Source: Cymbidium sinense
Lineage: Eukaryota; Streptophyta; Magnoliopsida; Asparagales; Orchidaceae
Direction: 5' to 3'
NCBI GenBank assembly: GCA_021442155.1
Contig: CM038216.1
Location: 88,880,945-88,944,944, forward strand
Length of the DNA: 64,000 bases
In this document: positions 32,961-44,525 of the stretch, piece after piece
How the letters are laid out: each line of letters begins with the position of its first letter
How positions within the stretch are numbered: position 1 is the stretch's first letter
Notes under the pieces: generated by a model
The model's database searches: none
The model's input: the letters and a program-made list of their open reading frames with translations, nothing else
Told to the model about the DNA's origin: nothing
Position numbers and translations under genes: made by a program

Positions 32961-33966
32961 CCTACCAACTCTACCATCAATAGAATTGAGCGCGTCTATT
33001 AAACAAATTCTTTGGGAACCAATACCTCCTCTAAAAGGATGCACCGTCATCATGGTCTTAAAATTGTGGTACTCTTGAAGAGGGAGGTGCAGGTTGTAAA
33101 TCCATTAAAGAAGTAATCAATGCCTTTCCTACAAACTTTGGTGGAATTTTAGGAGCAACAATAGTCTTTGGGAAAATTCATGACTTCCAAAATATTGCAG
33201 TAAACATCCTCTCATTTGTCCCTTTAAATTGAGGGATTCTCCATGGAGAAGACTATGTTCAAATGGGATGCGAATCCTTAATTTTTTGGGGCATAAACTC
33301 GCAATTCCTTCTTTTGGCAAGACAACCTGGAGTGGTTGTGGATCCATTGATGACTTACTTTACACTCATTCCACCTCGCTCTTAGAGTTAATTCATTCAA
33401 ACCACAGTGGAATATTAGTAAGATTCGATTCTACTTCTTTCTTAACATATGATTACTAATATTCCTATCACTCTAACAATTGATCGATTATCTTTAAGCT
33501 ATCTCATAATGGGGATTTCAACCTTAAAAATGTGTGGCTTCACACTAAAGACACTCAGGATTCTTCTATTGTGTTCTCCAAAATCTGGAATAATAATATC
33601 CCCTCTTCTTACTCTATCCTAACTTGGCGTATCCTAAAAAACTTTATTCTTGTTGACTCTTTGTTGTGGGGTAAAGGGTTTTACTTACCCTCCAAATGCC
33701 AATGTTGTTCTCATATTGAGAATGTTAACCATGTTTTTATTAATGGGGCTATTGCCTCTAAAATTTGGATTTGGTATGACGATCTATTCAACATTGTCAA
33801 TTTTAATTGTTCTTTTAATTTATATCAACTTCTTGGAGTTTACTTTGACAATGCAATTAAAGGTCATATTAAAATCATAATTGGCATTACTCTTATTTGG
33901 TTCATATGGATGGACCTGATGCTAAACATCGTGGGATTCTATGAATCACATGAGGATTATTGCTAG
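32961..33966 (+). pseudogene. LINE copy 2 thumb end and zf-RVT region
   Basis: 32880-33200 is a damaged thumb end (LIKSTLNSMP-like and a KRMHRHHG region). 33481-33966 is open and reads FKLSHNGDFNLKNVW-like, SYSILTWRILKNFILVDSLL, WGKGFYLPSKCQCCSHIENV with two Cys and a His, then NHVFINGAIASKIW. This is the zf-RVT pattern, cysteines better kept than in copy 1. A shifted open frame 33650-33880 overlaps and is not coding. Confidence 0.8.
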
Positions 33967-34059
33967 AACTAAAACAAAATTTGTGAATTATTTAAAGCCA
34001 ACTTAATTCATCACAAACATTTTAAAGGTAAATCAGCGAATAAAGCTGCCTAAACCTTC

Positions 34060-34500
34060 CGGACCAAACTTACTATCGAAATGATAGAATGGTTTTTTGG
34101 AAGAAACCTCTTGATCATATTATTAAAATTATCTTGGCCGGCTCTCTCTAATAATGGCTTTGTGGAGGCATTTTCGAGGACTCTAAGGGCATTGTCCTAT
34201 GTGCTTTTGCTTATCCCCTTATTTCCCGACTGTTCCTTATGAGCTTATGGTCCACAAAGCTTTAGAAATTTGTATTCAAAATAGGCTCAATATTTGGATA
34301 GAGGTGGGCGCTTCTTGATTGATCTTTTGACTTCTACCAATATGAGCAACTTGTTTGTACTATCTCCTCAAGCAAACTAGGGTTCTTCTCTCTCAAGAAT
34401 TTTACCATCACTCATGTTTGGCGTGAACGCCTGTCGATTACCTTGCAAATCTGTGCGAGATTAGAGATCATCTTCTTTGATCAATTTACATTACCCAAAT
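34060..34500 (+). pseudogene. LINE copy 2 RNase H remnant
   Basis: A decayed RNase H region in the position where copy 1 has it. NGFVEAF-like and ALEICIQNRLNIWIEVGAS-like pieces (~34258-34312) and a VWRERLSIT-like piece (~34415-34440) correspond to GCRGILRESKG, AIETCLNRGFLNIWFEVDA and LREGNACPDF of copy 1. No continuous frame remains. Confidence 0.6.
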
Positions 34501-37500
34501 ACTTGCGTGGCACGGTTAACTTGGACAACTCGCTTTCTTACCTCAATCTAATTCTCCTCTTTGCCTCCCTTTTTCTTTTTTTTTGATTTTGTTTCCTTGT
34601 GTTCTTTATGGATACTCCTCATAGATATCATTCTTTGTCTTGTGCTCTTTTCTATGACTTGTCTACCCCTTCTCCTTTAGTTGGAAGATTTATGTTTTTG
34701 GCATTTTCAATATTATGGGGCAGATGTTGAACTATATGCACATTAATCTCTTAAATTGGAAACCCGCTGCGCCTTGGGTTACCTGTTACTGGTTTTATAA
34801 CTACAATCCCACTTGGGACTTTACTTTCATTGATACATTCATTTATAAACTTGAGAGAATTAACCATTGCTGGAGGAAGTTATCTACTCTTGAATTAGAT
34901 TTTTATACTAACTCCTTTAACCAGCTTTTTCTCACTGACAATAAGGCTTGGAGCATTGCTACTAACTATGTTGACTCTAGGCATGGATTAGTGTGCATTA
35001 TCTTTGGTTGTAGTTTTATTTTCTGATTATAGTATCCTTTTGGCTATTGCTTACATTCCTTGGGACTCTTCACTCTTTAAAGGCCTTATTCATAAAGGTT
35101 CCATCACTTATCTTTGAAAGGATTTTGGTTGGTTGTTGGGCTTGATTTATGAGCGGTAATTTGTCTTTGCTTATATAATGTCTAACCTCGGACGCTTTCG
35201 CAAGGGAAGAAATTGTAATTCCGGTCTCTTTTAATGATTGTTTGGTCCAAATCCTTATCTTTGGAATGGATTAGGTTTAATTGTGTTTTGGGTTTTGGAG
35301 GTTTCTTTGTTGTTTGTTGATTTGTTTGTTGATTTGGTTTTCATCACTTTGTGGGTTGGCTGCAGATTTTTCTGTGATGCTCCTCCCGCTTTTCCTCTGT
35401 CTTTTGCCATCTTGTCTGCCTTAGCAAGTTACGGTTTTGGACCTTTATTTTCTTAAAATTTGGTAATGATGTCTCTACTTGGAATCATCTACTTATTTTA
35501 TATTTCTTGGCTTACAATGTTGCATTAGTTGCTCTCATGGGAGTGACTTTGCGATTATTCTTTTGGATTCTTTCTGGTATTTGAATCATATTCTGATCAT
35601 TGTTTATTTTGTAATCATCTAATGGGCTTGTCTTACCTTCTTGGATTGGAGTGTCATTTTGTTTGAAGTATTATAATGAGGTTTCCGTTGATGTCTTAAG
35701 ATCTTGGATGTTTGTGATTTAGTTTATCGATTAGTTGTCACAGCTCTTGTTCCCTATAATATCCCTTTTACTCGCTAGTATTGTGCATCAACTAATCAAG
35801 CTTCTCTGGATCTTAACATATAGTTTGTATACTCTAAATGATTATTATGGCAAGCTGTGGGGTATTTCTGGTGTGTTTGAAACTGGGATAGTCTTTATTG
35901 TTATGAATGTTCCTTATGTGGTAACTTTTCGATTTTCGGTCATTTGTTTTTACGGGTGACATTATCACGGATCTCTTAATCTCAGTACTCTGCTATAAGT
36001 TCGTGGTAATTTAAACTGAATTTCTTGATTTACCTTTCATTTGTTTGGTTTATTAATCAATGCATGAGGTACTGTTTGCTCTTAGGATCATTGAGCACCT
36101 ATTGCGGTTCTTTGGTTATTTTTTTTGATTGGGATATCCCATCTCTACTTTAATATCTATTTACGAATGGAATTGTGTTATTTTTTTATATTAGTCTTCT
36201 TTGTTTTATTTTGCTTCCCATGATCAGCAGGTTTGGAGTTTTTCAAGGGATTACCATTGTGTATCTGCTGGGATTGTGGGTACTGCTTACTCTGATAGTT
36301 GCTGTTTAGGTTGTCTCTTGTCTTGGAGATTTATTTTTCTATTTTTCCTTGTCTCCTCGTTTGGCTCTCTCTTTGTTGGTTGTAACATTTCAGGGTCTCA
36401 TGACCTGAATGATGTTTCTGCAATTGCTGTCCTGATGGTGAGGGCTTTTAGTGATTTCTGTCTATTTTGCTACCTTCAGGATAACTGTCAATATGCCTTA
36501 ATTTCTCATTTATCTACTATTGCCATGTCTACTCTGACTGAGGAGTTTTCTGGCCAATTTGCTGTAATTTCCTATCTTGGCTGTTGCCGTCTTAACTGTT
36601 GCTATTTTCTGGATTTTAATGTTGAGCCTCACTTTTATTCACTTGTTGATTTCTTTTATGGGGGGTTCCAATGTTGTATTAGCTGTTTGGCTGTTGGGGT
36701 TGGCTTTGGATTGCGTCTATTTATCTCTTATTTTCTCCGATTTGCATCACATGCCTCTTTTCTTGGTTGTTGGTCTTATGAGCTTATTATTACGCAGAAG
36801 GGTATTATGACCACTTTAGTCTTTGCCTATCTTGGAGGTTTCCTTTTCTTGTCCGCTCTTTGGATTGATTGTCGAGGATTATTTGAATGATGATTACGAA
36901 TCTTTAGCTGCCTTCTTTCTTTCTGGTGCTTTCGGTTGATTACAGTTCATTCCTGTTGAGCTATGTATTTCTTTACTATTACTTTCTCCAGACATTAACA
37001 AAGGGGCTGTTTCACAGGTTGTTTTCTGAAAGATTCATTTATATACCATGTGATTGGGGTGGTGTTAACTATAGGCTCATCGACTTATTTATGATTTTCA
37101 GTAGTATCCTATGTAATTATCTTATGGAGGGATTATATCAACAAATTCCTTCCCTGAACATGGCTATTCAGGAGATTCTGGCAAAGATGGCTCACTCACT
37201 TATGTTTATGTATTCTCATGTCAAGATGGTTATATTGATGATAATTCTCTTGAATGAGACTCCTTATCCTCCAGCTCTTTGCAATTACCTATATATTTTA
37301 GATATGATTTTGCTTAGGTTTGCAGGTAATAAAGCTCACATGAATATCAACAACTGGTGCTTCTCACAGTTTGTTGGCTATGATGGTCGTGGATGTTCTC
37401 ACTCCCTTTTGGTTTGGTAGTAGCTCATGTGATGTAACCCTTCACAAGTTTGGATGCTCATATTTGCATCTCCCATCATGGTGTGATTGAGCCCGAGCCT

Positions 37501-37880
37501 TCTCTATCCCATTTTCTTATTATCATACTCATATTATACTATTTTCTTCTATCTTTTGTCTCAGTATACCTTAATTGTTCTAATCTCTCTCTTATTATAA
37601 CTTTGGTGTGTTTCTCTTTTTTATCTTGCGTTTGCTCCATATTACCAAGCACTCCTACAACCATCAGAGCTTTGGCCTTATCTTTTCTTTAGCTTATTAT
37701 GTTAATCATCTTGTATCTTTTGATTGCTTTAATGTTTTCTTTTGCTCTTGGTTGTACTTAGTTGGGGATTTACTCCTTAGGCTGATTGTAGCTCTTTGAG
37801 CAGTAGTTTCAGAGTTTATCCCCTTTAAGGACCTTGTAACCTTTTTTTGTGGCAATAAAATACCCCTGTATAATGGGGTT
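34501..37880 (+). other. Very long T-rich 3' region of LINE copy 2
   Basis: About 3.4 kb between the RNase H remnant and the poly(A) tail. The sense strand is rich in T and poor in A-runs. It contains long open frames (36201-36890, 229 codons; 36926-37420, 164 codons; 34715-35026, 103 codons) that encode Phe/Leu/Cys/Trp-rich strings with no motif I know. ~37380-37500 is homologous to ~7610-7735 of LINE copy 1, so at least the distal part is a true LINE 3' region. The proximal 34700-36900 part has no visible match in copy 1 and may be an extra insertion or a lineage-specific 3' extension. Confidence 0.55.
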
Positions 37881-37908
37881 TCCCTAAAAAAAAAAAAAAA
37901 AAAAAAAA
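37850..37908 (+). terminator. LINE copy 2 3' end: polyadenylation-type signal and poly(A) tail
   Basis: AATAAAAT at ~37854, a short GTATAATGGGGTTTCCCT hairpin-like end, then ~24 A residues. Plant L1 elements commonly end with such a signal just before the tail. The tail is pure A, so this end is less decayed than the coding parts. Confidence 0.85.
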
Positions 37909-39033
37909 TCCTTAAACTCAGTTAATAGCCCAACTAAGTCATTGGTTTCAATTTCATTCAACCAAAAACCAATACATGTCGAGCATGGATCTTCTTCAGT
38001 TCTTAAGTTGATTTCCTTGAGCTCATCGATTGTTGACTTGATCTCTTCTTCAAACTCTAGCGGTGCATCTCTGACTTCAAAATCATCTGGATCATCTGAA
38101 GTTTCTAAGCATAGCTCCTCATATGAGTTAATATGACTTAAAAAGAACCAATCATATTCCTAATGATTGGTGATGCCTTAGCAGTAATTGTCATCATCGA
38201 CTGGACCCACTATATGAAATCTTAGTCCCAATCTTGATTGAGAGCTTTTGCATTTGTTCTTCCATATTCTTTTGAAGTACCGACTGCTTTGACCATGTAT
38301 GTGGAATTAACCCTTTCTTTGCTAAATTATAAACACAAGGCAAGTACGAACCAAAAAGTAATTCTATTAAATCTTTATATTAATCATTCTCAAGTTCTAC
38401 ATTAACTTCTTGACTTGAGGATGATGCTCTCAGAAAGAACCTTTTTGTCTTAACACTTATGGATGATTTAAGGGCTTCCTTAACTACCAAACCCTCAGCC
38501 TTTTGAGGGGAAAGTGAGGTTAGAGCTAAGGTTCCCAATTGATGCCTAATTGTTTCACATATAGACTTGGATACACTTATGCTTTGCTTTGGTGCCCGGT
38601 CTTCATCGCTATCTAGCTCAAGTGTCACCTCCAAAAGAATCTACTATTGAGAAGAGCTGGCTGGTATGCTAACCATATAAGACTCATCCTCTGAACTAGA
38701 TTCTAGGTCTATATGGATAGAGGTGTACTCTTGGTAGCTAGGACATATCTTCTATTGTGGCCAATAATAAGGAGGTTTTCTAGCCTGACCGCCACAAACT
38801 TCCTCTTCACCTGTGAGGTCGTCCTACCCATATGTTCGAATGGAGTAATGAACCATGGTTGGAATCTAATGTCAAGCTCCACTTCCTCCTTCAAGTCTCT
38901 TTCTGCTCCCTTTTATTTTCTTTTTCATTTTCTCTTTTCTTTTCTATTTTCTTTTTCTCTATGTTTTCCTTTTTATTTTTTCTTTTTCTTTTTGTTTTAT
39001 TTTTAAACTTTGGCCAAGTTCATAAGAATAGAC
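37909..39033 (-). pseudogene. Minus TAT element: protease-RT linker
   Basis: Read on the minus strand, this matches 58620-59650 of the + element (pieces such as SSQEVNVELEND at ~38382-38430 and FEEEIKSTIDELKEIN at ~38010-38060). Open pieces 38380-38634 and 38709-38894 encode acidic and Ser-rich sequence with FITPFEHMGRT. A polypyrimidine tract at ~38900-39005 (purine-rich on the coding strand, Lys/Glu-rich product) matches the purine run at 58706-58737 in the + element. No enzymatic motif. Its role is unknown. Confidence 0.7.
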
Positions 39034-39306
39034 TTATTGATTTTGAGGGAGGTAGTAAACCACATCCTCATACATGTCAACATTGTGAATTGTAAATAGC
39101 TTGAGATCTCCTTTGACACAATAGACGATCCCACCTCTCACAAACTTTATACACTGATGTAGAGAGGATGGAACTATGTTGTTCTCATGTATCCATGGTC
39201 TCCCAAGTAAAGAATTGAAAGATGTATCCGAGTCTATAATGTGAAACTTGGCTTTTATCTTCCAATCGTCTATCTCCATGGCAACACTATGGAGCTTAAG
39301 GCCAAT
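39034..39306 (-). pseudogene. Minus TAT element: C-terminal part of the protease
   Basis: The minus-strand frame reads KAKFHIIDSDTSFNSLLGRP, WIHENNIVPSSLHQCIKFVR, then YEDVVYYLPQNQ. LLGRPWIHxxxxVPSSLHQ is the C-terminal block of the aspartic protease in many plant gypsy elements. The active-site half (DLGAS region) is missing because homology to the + element stops at ~39306-39315, where LTR-like sequence begins. The open frame formally starts at a GTG, so it is a truncation product and not a real start. Confidence 0.85.
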
Positions 39307-42300
39307 TGACCTCACTTCTAGAGTGCAGATTCAGTCTTCCCATCTTAGACTTAGGAGTTTTCTAGACACTAAGACTTCCCTAGTCGAAGACACTTCTAAT
39401 AATTTGGTAAACACTTAACCTAAGCCTAAAGACTTAAAAGGGTTAACCATAGGATTAGGTTATGCCTTAGGGATTAGGATAATCCACCTACCCTACAACC
39501 CAAATCCAATCCATGTTCACCTTCTCAAACCAAACCACAAGTTCAATTCAAACATCAAATTCAAACCCAAATTTGAAAATCAAATGATTGAAGCCCATTA
39601 TCAAATCCAAACTTGAAACCTTTCCTAAGCCATATGACCTATCCCATGGACATAGCCAAATTTTAATCCAAATCAATCAAAATCAATTGATTTTCTCATA
39701 ATCAATTTATATCTTCAATCATCTTCCTAAATAAAATCAAATCTACATTTAAATGATCAAAACTAAATCAAACTAAATCAAATTAAATCAAAACCCTTCC
39801 TAAGCCATATGACCTATCCCATGAACTTAGCCAAATCTTAATCCAAATCAAGTCAAACTCAATTGATTTTCTCACAAATCATTCATATTTTAAATCATCT
39901 TCACAAATTTAAATGAAATATACATTTAAATCATCAAAAATAAATCAAACCAAATCAAAATCCAAACTTAAGCCATATGACTCAACTCCATGGACTTAGC
40001 CAAATTCCTTCATTCCAAAACCCAAATTCAATTAATTTTTCATGAATCAATACCTTCAATCATATTCACAAATATAAATGAAATCTATAATCATCAAGCC
40101 AAACCCAACTTAACCCTTTTGACTTGAAATGTTCAAATAAACCAAAACCCATTTGAACTAAAGGTAGTTGCAATTGAATTTATATATCAATCTCAAATCC
40201 TTATATAAATTCAATTAAATCAAACTCAACCCAAAATCAAGCCAACTAAACCCAATTGGTCCACTTGACCCAAAGTGGCCAATTTGACCTATTTTAGCTA
40301 AGTTCTAATCCTACCCAAATTGGATTGAACCAAGCCCATCAAAACCTCCCATCATGATTGTTGATCACCCTAAGTTGATCAATTATCATAAATTAGGTCA
40401 AACCAAGTCAACTTGGTCATTTGACCAAGTCAACCCCTTAACCCATATGAACACAAACTAGCCAAATTGCAACCTATGCTAAATCCCTTGAAACTAATGA
40501 TTCATACCAAATCAAAATCAATATTTGAATATGACTTGACCTTCAATTGAGTCAAACCAAACCCAATTGGCCCTCTTGACCAAAGTAGACCTGAATTGAC
40601 CTAAAAGACCAAATGTCAAATCAAAATATAAACAAATTGATTGTAACCAATGGCTCAAGTTCATTCCAAATTGATTTGTTAAACTTGAAAGCTAACCCAA
40701 TTGAATTGAATTGACCCAATTGACCTAAGGTTCAAGTTGGCTAAATCAAACCAAATCAAATTAATTGAAACCAAAGCTATAATCATCTTCATTTGGTCAA
40801 CTAAACCAAACCAACAAAGAGCCAATTTGGCCAACTTGGTCAAATTGGTAAATTCATTTGACCCAAATGAATTCAAATGAGCTAAAATAAAATCTAAGTC
40901 AAACTAAACCAAACCAATTGAACCAAAACTTCCCAAATTATCATATGAACTTGACCCAACACTTGGTTTGACCCATTTGACCAATTGGTCAACTTGACCC
41001 AACTAACTTAATTTGAACTAAATAGTCAATTGAGCCAAACTTTAAATAAACTCCAATTGACTTGAAATTTTGGGCTAACCCACTTTTGGCTCATTTCAAA
41101 TCTACCCAAATCAAATCAATGCCAAATGATCATTCTACCTTGGGTAAAATGCATCACATAAGACAAATCACTCATGTAAGTGGTCATTTCTATTCCTTGG
41201 CCACTTGGTACTCTCCCGATGGTCCGGCACAGAACCCCAGCGACGAGGGGTGGTTGGATGGCCATGACCCATGGGAGGTGAAATCACCTCACCCTCACCA
41301 TTGGAGCATTTGAAACCCATAGGACACCCATGATTCCTCCTTGGCGACCCTCACCTTCAACCAAAACAGAACTCACCTCCTCCATACCACCCGACTCTAT
41401 GGTGGACACCATTAGAAGCCAAAAGCGATCCCATCGATCAAGATGAAGGGGTATACACCCCTCATTTCCACTCAAACACACACAAAAATCATTCTCAGAG
41501 CCCTACCTAGAGACTAGAGCCATTCCCCTAGCTCTCAAGCTCATTCCTCGATCGAAAATGCCATTCCGTCATGAAATAGGACACTCCCATTTCACTTCCC
41601 CATTTCTCCATCAAACTCAAATTAACTTTGCAGCGAACCTTCCCCAGGCCTCATCGAAGAATGAATCATCTCCCAAGCTTCCCAGAGGTGGGACTTGATC
41701 AAGTTGAGCTCCAAATCATCAGTTCATGGCCTTTATGTTGAGTAATTGATCAATTACACTCAGCGAGCTTCATCTCCACTAGATGAAGCTTCCTTATTTC
41801 CACCAATCTTGAGTGAGGTATGCTTCCAAAACCAATCCTTAGGCAAAAAATGGGTTGGAGCTTTTTGAAGAAAACTTACATCTCATGTGATGATGTTGAT
41901 TTGGATCCCCTCAGGTGTCCTCTGAAGGGGATCGAGCTCGGGTAAGCGGATCAAATGAGCAATGATGGACTACATTCTCCCTCACTGGTGAAGTTATATC
42001 ATGTATGCCATTCCGTGATCGAATGGACAATCATGATTAGATCTATGATGATTGATTTAATCTTATTAAGGATTAATCATAGTCATCCGATCTTAGATTG
42101 GATGGAGGATAAGAAAGCGCGTCCACCACCGCCATGTAGGTGTTGAGTCGGATAACTTCTAAGTAGCCAATCCCCACGATTATGAGTTGCGTGCATGGCG
42201 TCACATGGCAATTAGGCTTTAATTAGGCTTAATTAATCATTTTAATAATTTGAAACTTCTAAAATCATAAAACATCATAGAGAAATAAAAAATGCAAATA

Positions 42301-43616
42301 AATACTCATTTTTAAGGTATTTCATAAGAGAATTAATTAAAATTCATCTTAACTAATTTTGAACAGTAATGAAGGTTTAATTACAAAATTAATTAGCATA
42401 ATTACTTTTTAATTACTTGAGCAATTAATCCCAAATTTTGTGGGTTAATTTAATGGGATGACCTCTACCTCCCATGATTTTCTTGGGATTTATTCCTCAC
42501 TTAGGAAAATTGACTAATTAAACTTTAACTACTCTTTTAAGTTAATTAATGATTAATTAATCCCATGAACAATAAATTGGTTAATTAAGTTTATTAATCA
42601 TTGTTCAATAGTAAGTGAACTAAGGAAAAGGTTGGGACCCCTTTCATTTCATTTCACCCTTTTAAAATGAAATTAATTAAGATTTAGCTAATTAATTAAA
42701 TCACTTAATCAAATTAAAATCATAATCACATTAGACCTTAATTAATTAAATCATGGGGTAGATCTTTAGGTGTTTAATAACCTAAAGAAGTTTAATAAAA
42801 TTGTGGTTAGTCCACATGTGTGGGAAAACCATAAGAGTAATTAAGTCACTTAATCTTATTAACTATTATTCATGAGCCAATTGCATTAGGCCCTTTTATT
42901 TCTAGGATCATTGCAAGTTTATTTTTCATGCATATCATGTTGGCTCATAATTATTTAACTTTAAGGTGACATAGGTAAGTAATTAATTCATCTAATTAGG
43001 GGTTCAACTTAATTAACCCATAAAATCAACTTAATTACATTTCCTTAAATTAAATCAAATCACTTATGTAGAAATGGGTTTAAAAACAAGTGATTATTTC
43101 TCTTCTCCTCTTTAAATCAAATCAAATCCAAAACTTAATTAAAAAGAAGCTTTGGTTTGCTTTAAAAATCTTATTTGATTTAATTATCTTTAAGAACTAG
43201 TTTGGTTGAATGAATCACATGCTTATATTTGATTGTCCTCTTTCCAATCATGTTAAATTTGGTATGTCATTTGAATTCATGCATCCATCTTTTCAAAATC
43301 AAGTAAAATAAAATGGATTTCCTTTATGTAAGCTTGCATGTGTTGATTTAATTTGCATTCCTATTATCTATTAAATCAAATGTATTTTTCAAAAGCTTAT
43401 AAATGAATAATAATATGTGTTATGATGTTAGTTATAAATACATAAGAAATGCATGTGCTTATAGCTTAAGTGTATGAAGGTTGAGTTCTCTTTCCTTTAT
43501 TCATGTGTTGATTTATATAAGATTGAATGGTAATGGGTATATAATGGACATCCAGGAACACGATGCTTTAGTTAGCCCCAAGGAGGTCATTTGATTACCT
43601 CCATCCAGTTTATTAC
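39307..43616 (+). repeat. LTR-like sequence, copy 1 (truncated)
   Basis: It starts TGACCTCACTT and is alignable, with heavy divergence, to 44526-~49400. Sub-regions: ~39540-40150 with ~175-base iterations (TAAGCCATATGAC phrases at ~39627, 39804, 39968); 40230-41050 dense in TTGAC words; 41060-42150 more complex, GC-richer sequence without a gene; 42200-43250 rich in TTAATTAA; 43254-43616 the end part also present at 14385. It stops where the LTR of copy 2 would continue, and joins the GRP 3' UTR. No protein is recognised; open frames at 41062-41313 and 41955-42146 look accidental. Confidence 0.65.
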
Positions 43617-43670
43617 TTGGTTGATGAAATCAAGAAGAGATGTTGAATCAATTTGTTCCATGTTAAAAAA
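43617..43670 (+). pseudogene. GRP gene 3'-UTR end (fused to LTR-like copy 1)
   Basis: TTACTTGGTTGATGAAATC to the A-run matches the last bases of the GRP 3' UTR at 9240-9300, 14751-14820 and 17332-17393. As in those copies, telomere-derived repeats begin directly after the A-run. Confidence 0.75.
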
Positions 43671-44525
43671 AAAATCCAAAACCTAAACCTAAACTAAAAC
43701 TAAACCTAAACCTAAAAAACCCTAAACTAAAACAAACCACAAAACCTAAACCCTAAAACTAAACCCAAACTTAGTAAACCTTAAAAACACAAACCTAAAA
43801 ACTAAATAAAACATAAAAAAAATAAAAAAATATCTAAACCTAAATAAAATAAAAACTAAAATAAAACTAAACTAAACCTAAACCTAAATAAATAAAATAA
43901 AACTAAAATAAAATAAATAAATAAACCTAAACTAAAATAAAATAAACCTAAAATAAAAGCCTAAATAAAATAAAACTAAATGTAAAATAAAAATAAATAA
44001 ATAAAATAAAATAAACTAAATAAAACTAAACCTAAATAAATAAATAAACTAAAAAAAAAACTAAAATAAAATAAAATAAACATAAACCTAAACTAATTAA
44101 ACTAAACTAAATATATAAAACCTAAACCCTAAACTAAATAAAATAAATAAATAAAAAAATAAACTAAAAAATAAAACCTAAAATAAATCTAAAATAAAAC
44201 TTAAAACCTAAACTTAAAATAAAATAAAAACCTAAACCTAAAATAAAAAATAAATCCTCTAAAATAAAATAAAATAAAACTAAACTAAAAATAAACATAA
44301 ACTAAAAATAAAACCAAAAATAAATTAAAATAAAAAAAACCTAAATAAATAAATAAAATAAAAAGACTAAATAAAAAAAAAAAAAAATAAATAAAATAAA
44401 TAAAAATAATCAAAATAAATAAATAAAATAAACCTATGTTACTTAATTTTAAGAAAAATAGCACTAAACCCACTAAATCTAAACCCTATAAACCCTAAAC
44501 CCTAATTCAACCCTAAAATCCCTAT
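43671..44525. repeat. CCCTAAA block and AT-rich spacer unit with boundary motif
   Basis: CCTAAA/CCCTAAA words (43676-43790), a ~680-base spacer of CTAAAATAAA type, boundary motif at ~44428-44460 (ATGTTACTTAATTTTAAG plus A-run), and ~60 bases of CCCTAAA. The order parallels 14821-15965. It separates the two LTR-like copies. Confidence 0.75.

Larger units (their letters stand above)
29180..37908 (+). mobile_element. L1-type LINE copy 2, nested in the minus TAT element
   Basis: It has the same module order as copy 1 but is better preserved, with a complete 3' end: a sequence like AATAAAATACCCCTGTATAA at ~37856, then GGGGTTTCCCT and a pure A-tail of ~24 bases (37885-37908). Flanking gypsy sequence is continuous across the insertion when compared with the + element: the left flank up to CATAACTCCATGG (~29166-29178) and the right flank from TCCTTAAACTC (37909) meet at ~59660-59680 of the + element. 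No target-site duplication is visible. The left edge is uncertain by ~15 bases. Total length is ~8.7 kb, of which ~3.4 kb is 3' region. Confidence 0.85.
17766..39306 (-). mobile_element. Ty3/gypsy element of TAT/Ogre type, minus strand, 5'-truncated, interrupted by a LINE
   Basis: Read on the minus strand it gives protease, linker, (LINE insertion), RT, RNase H, archaeal-like second RNase H, integrase, then a long repeat-rich 3' region. The gag and 5' LTR are missing: homology to the + strand element stops at 39306, inside the protease region, where an LTR-like sequence begins. The second RNase H with TNNQIEYDAL is the hallmark of the TAT lineage. The 3' region is duplicated in tandem (18422-26819). 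All frames carry stops. It matches the + strand element at 57990-64000 along its length, in inverted orientation. Confidence 0.85.

Noticed and set aside
36201..36890. 229-codon open frame (and 36926-37420) as possible membrane proteins
   Set aside because: T-rich sequence yields Phe/Leu/Cys strings in several frames at once. There is no recognisable motif, and the frames lie in a LINE 3' region.
41062..41313. 83-codon open frame in LTR-like copy 1 as a gene
   Set aside because: No counterpart is kept in LTR-like copy 2 at the matching place, and there is no motif. It is probably accidental.
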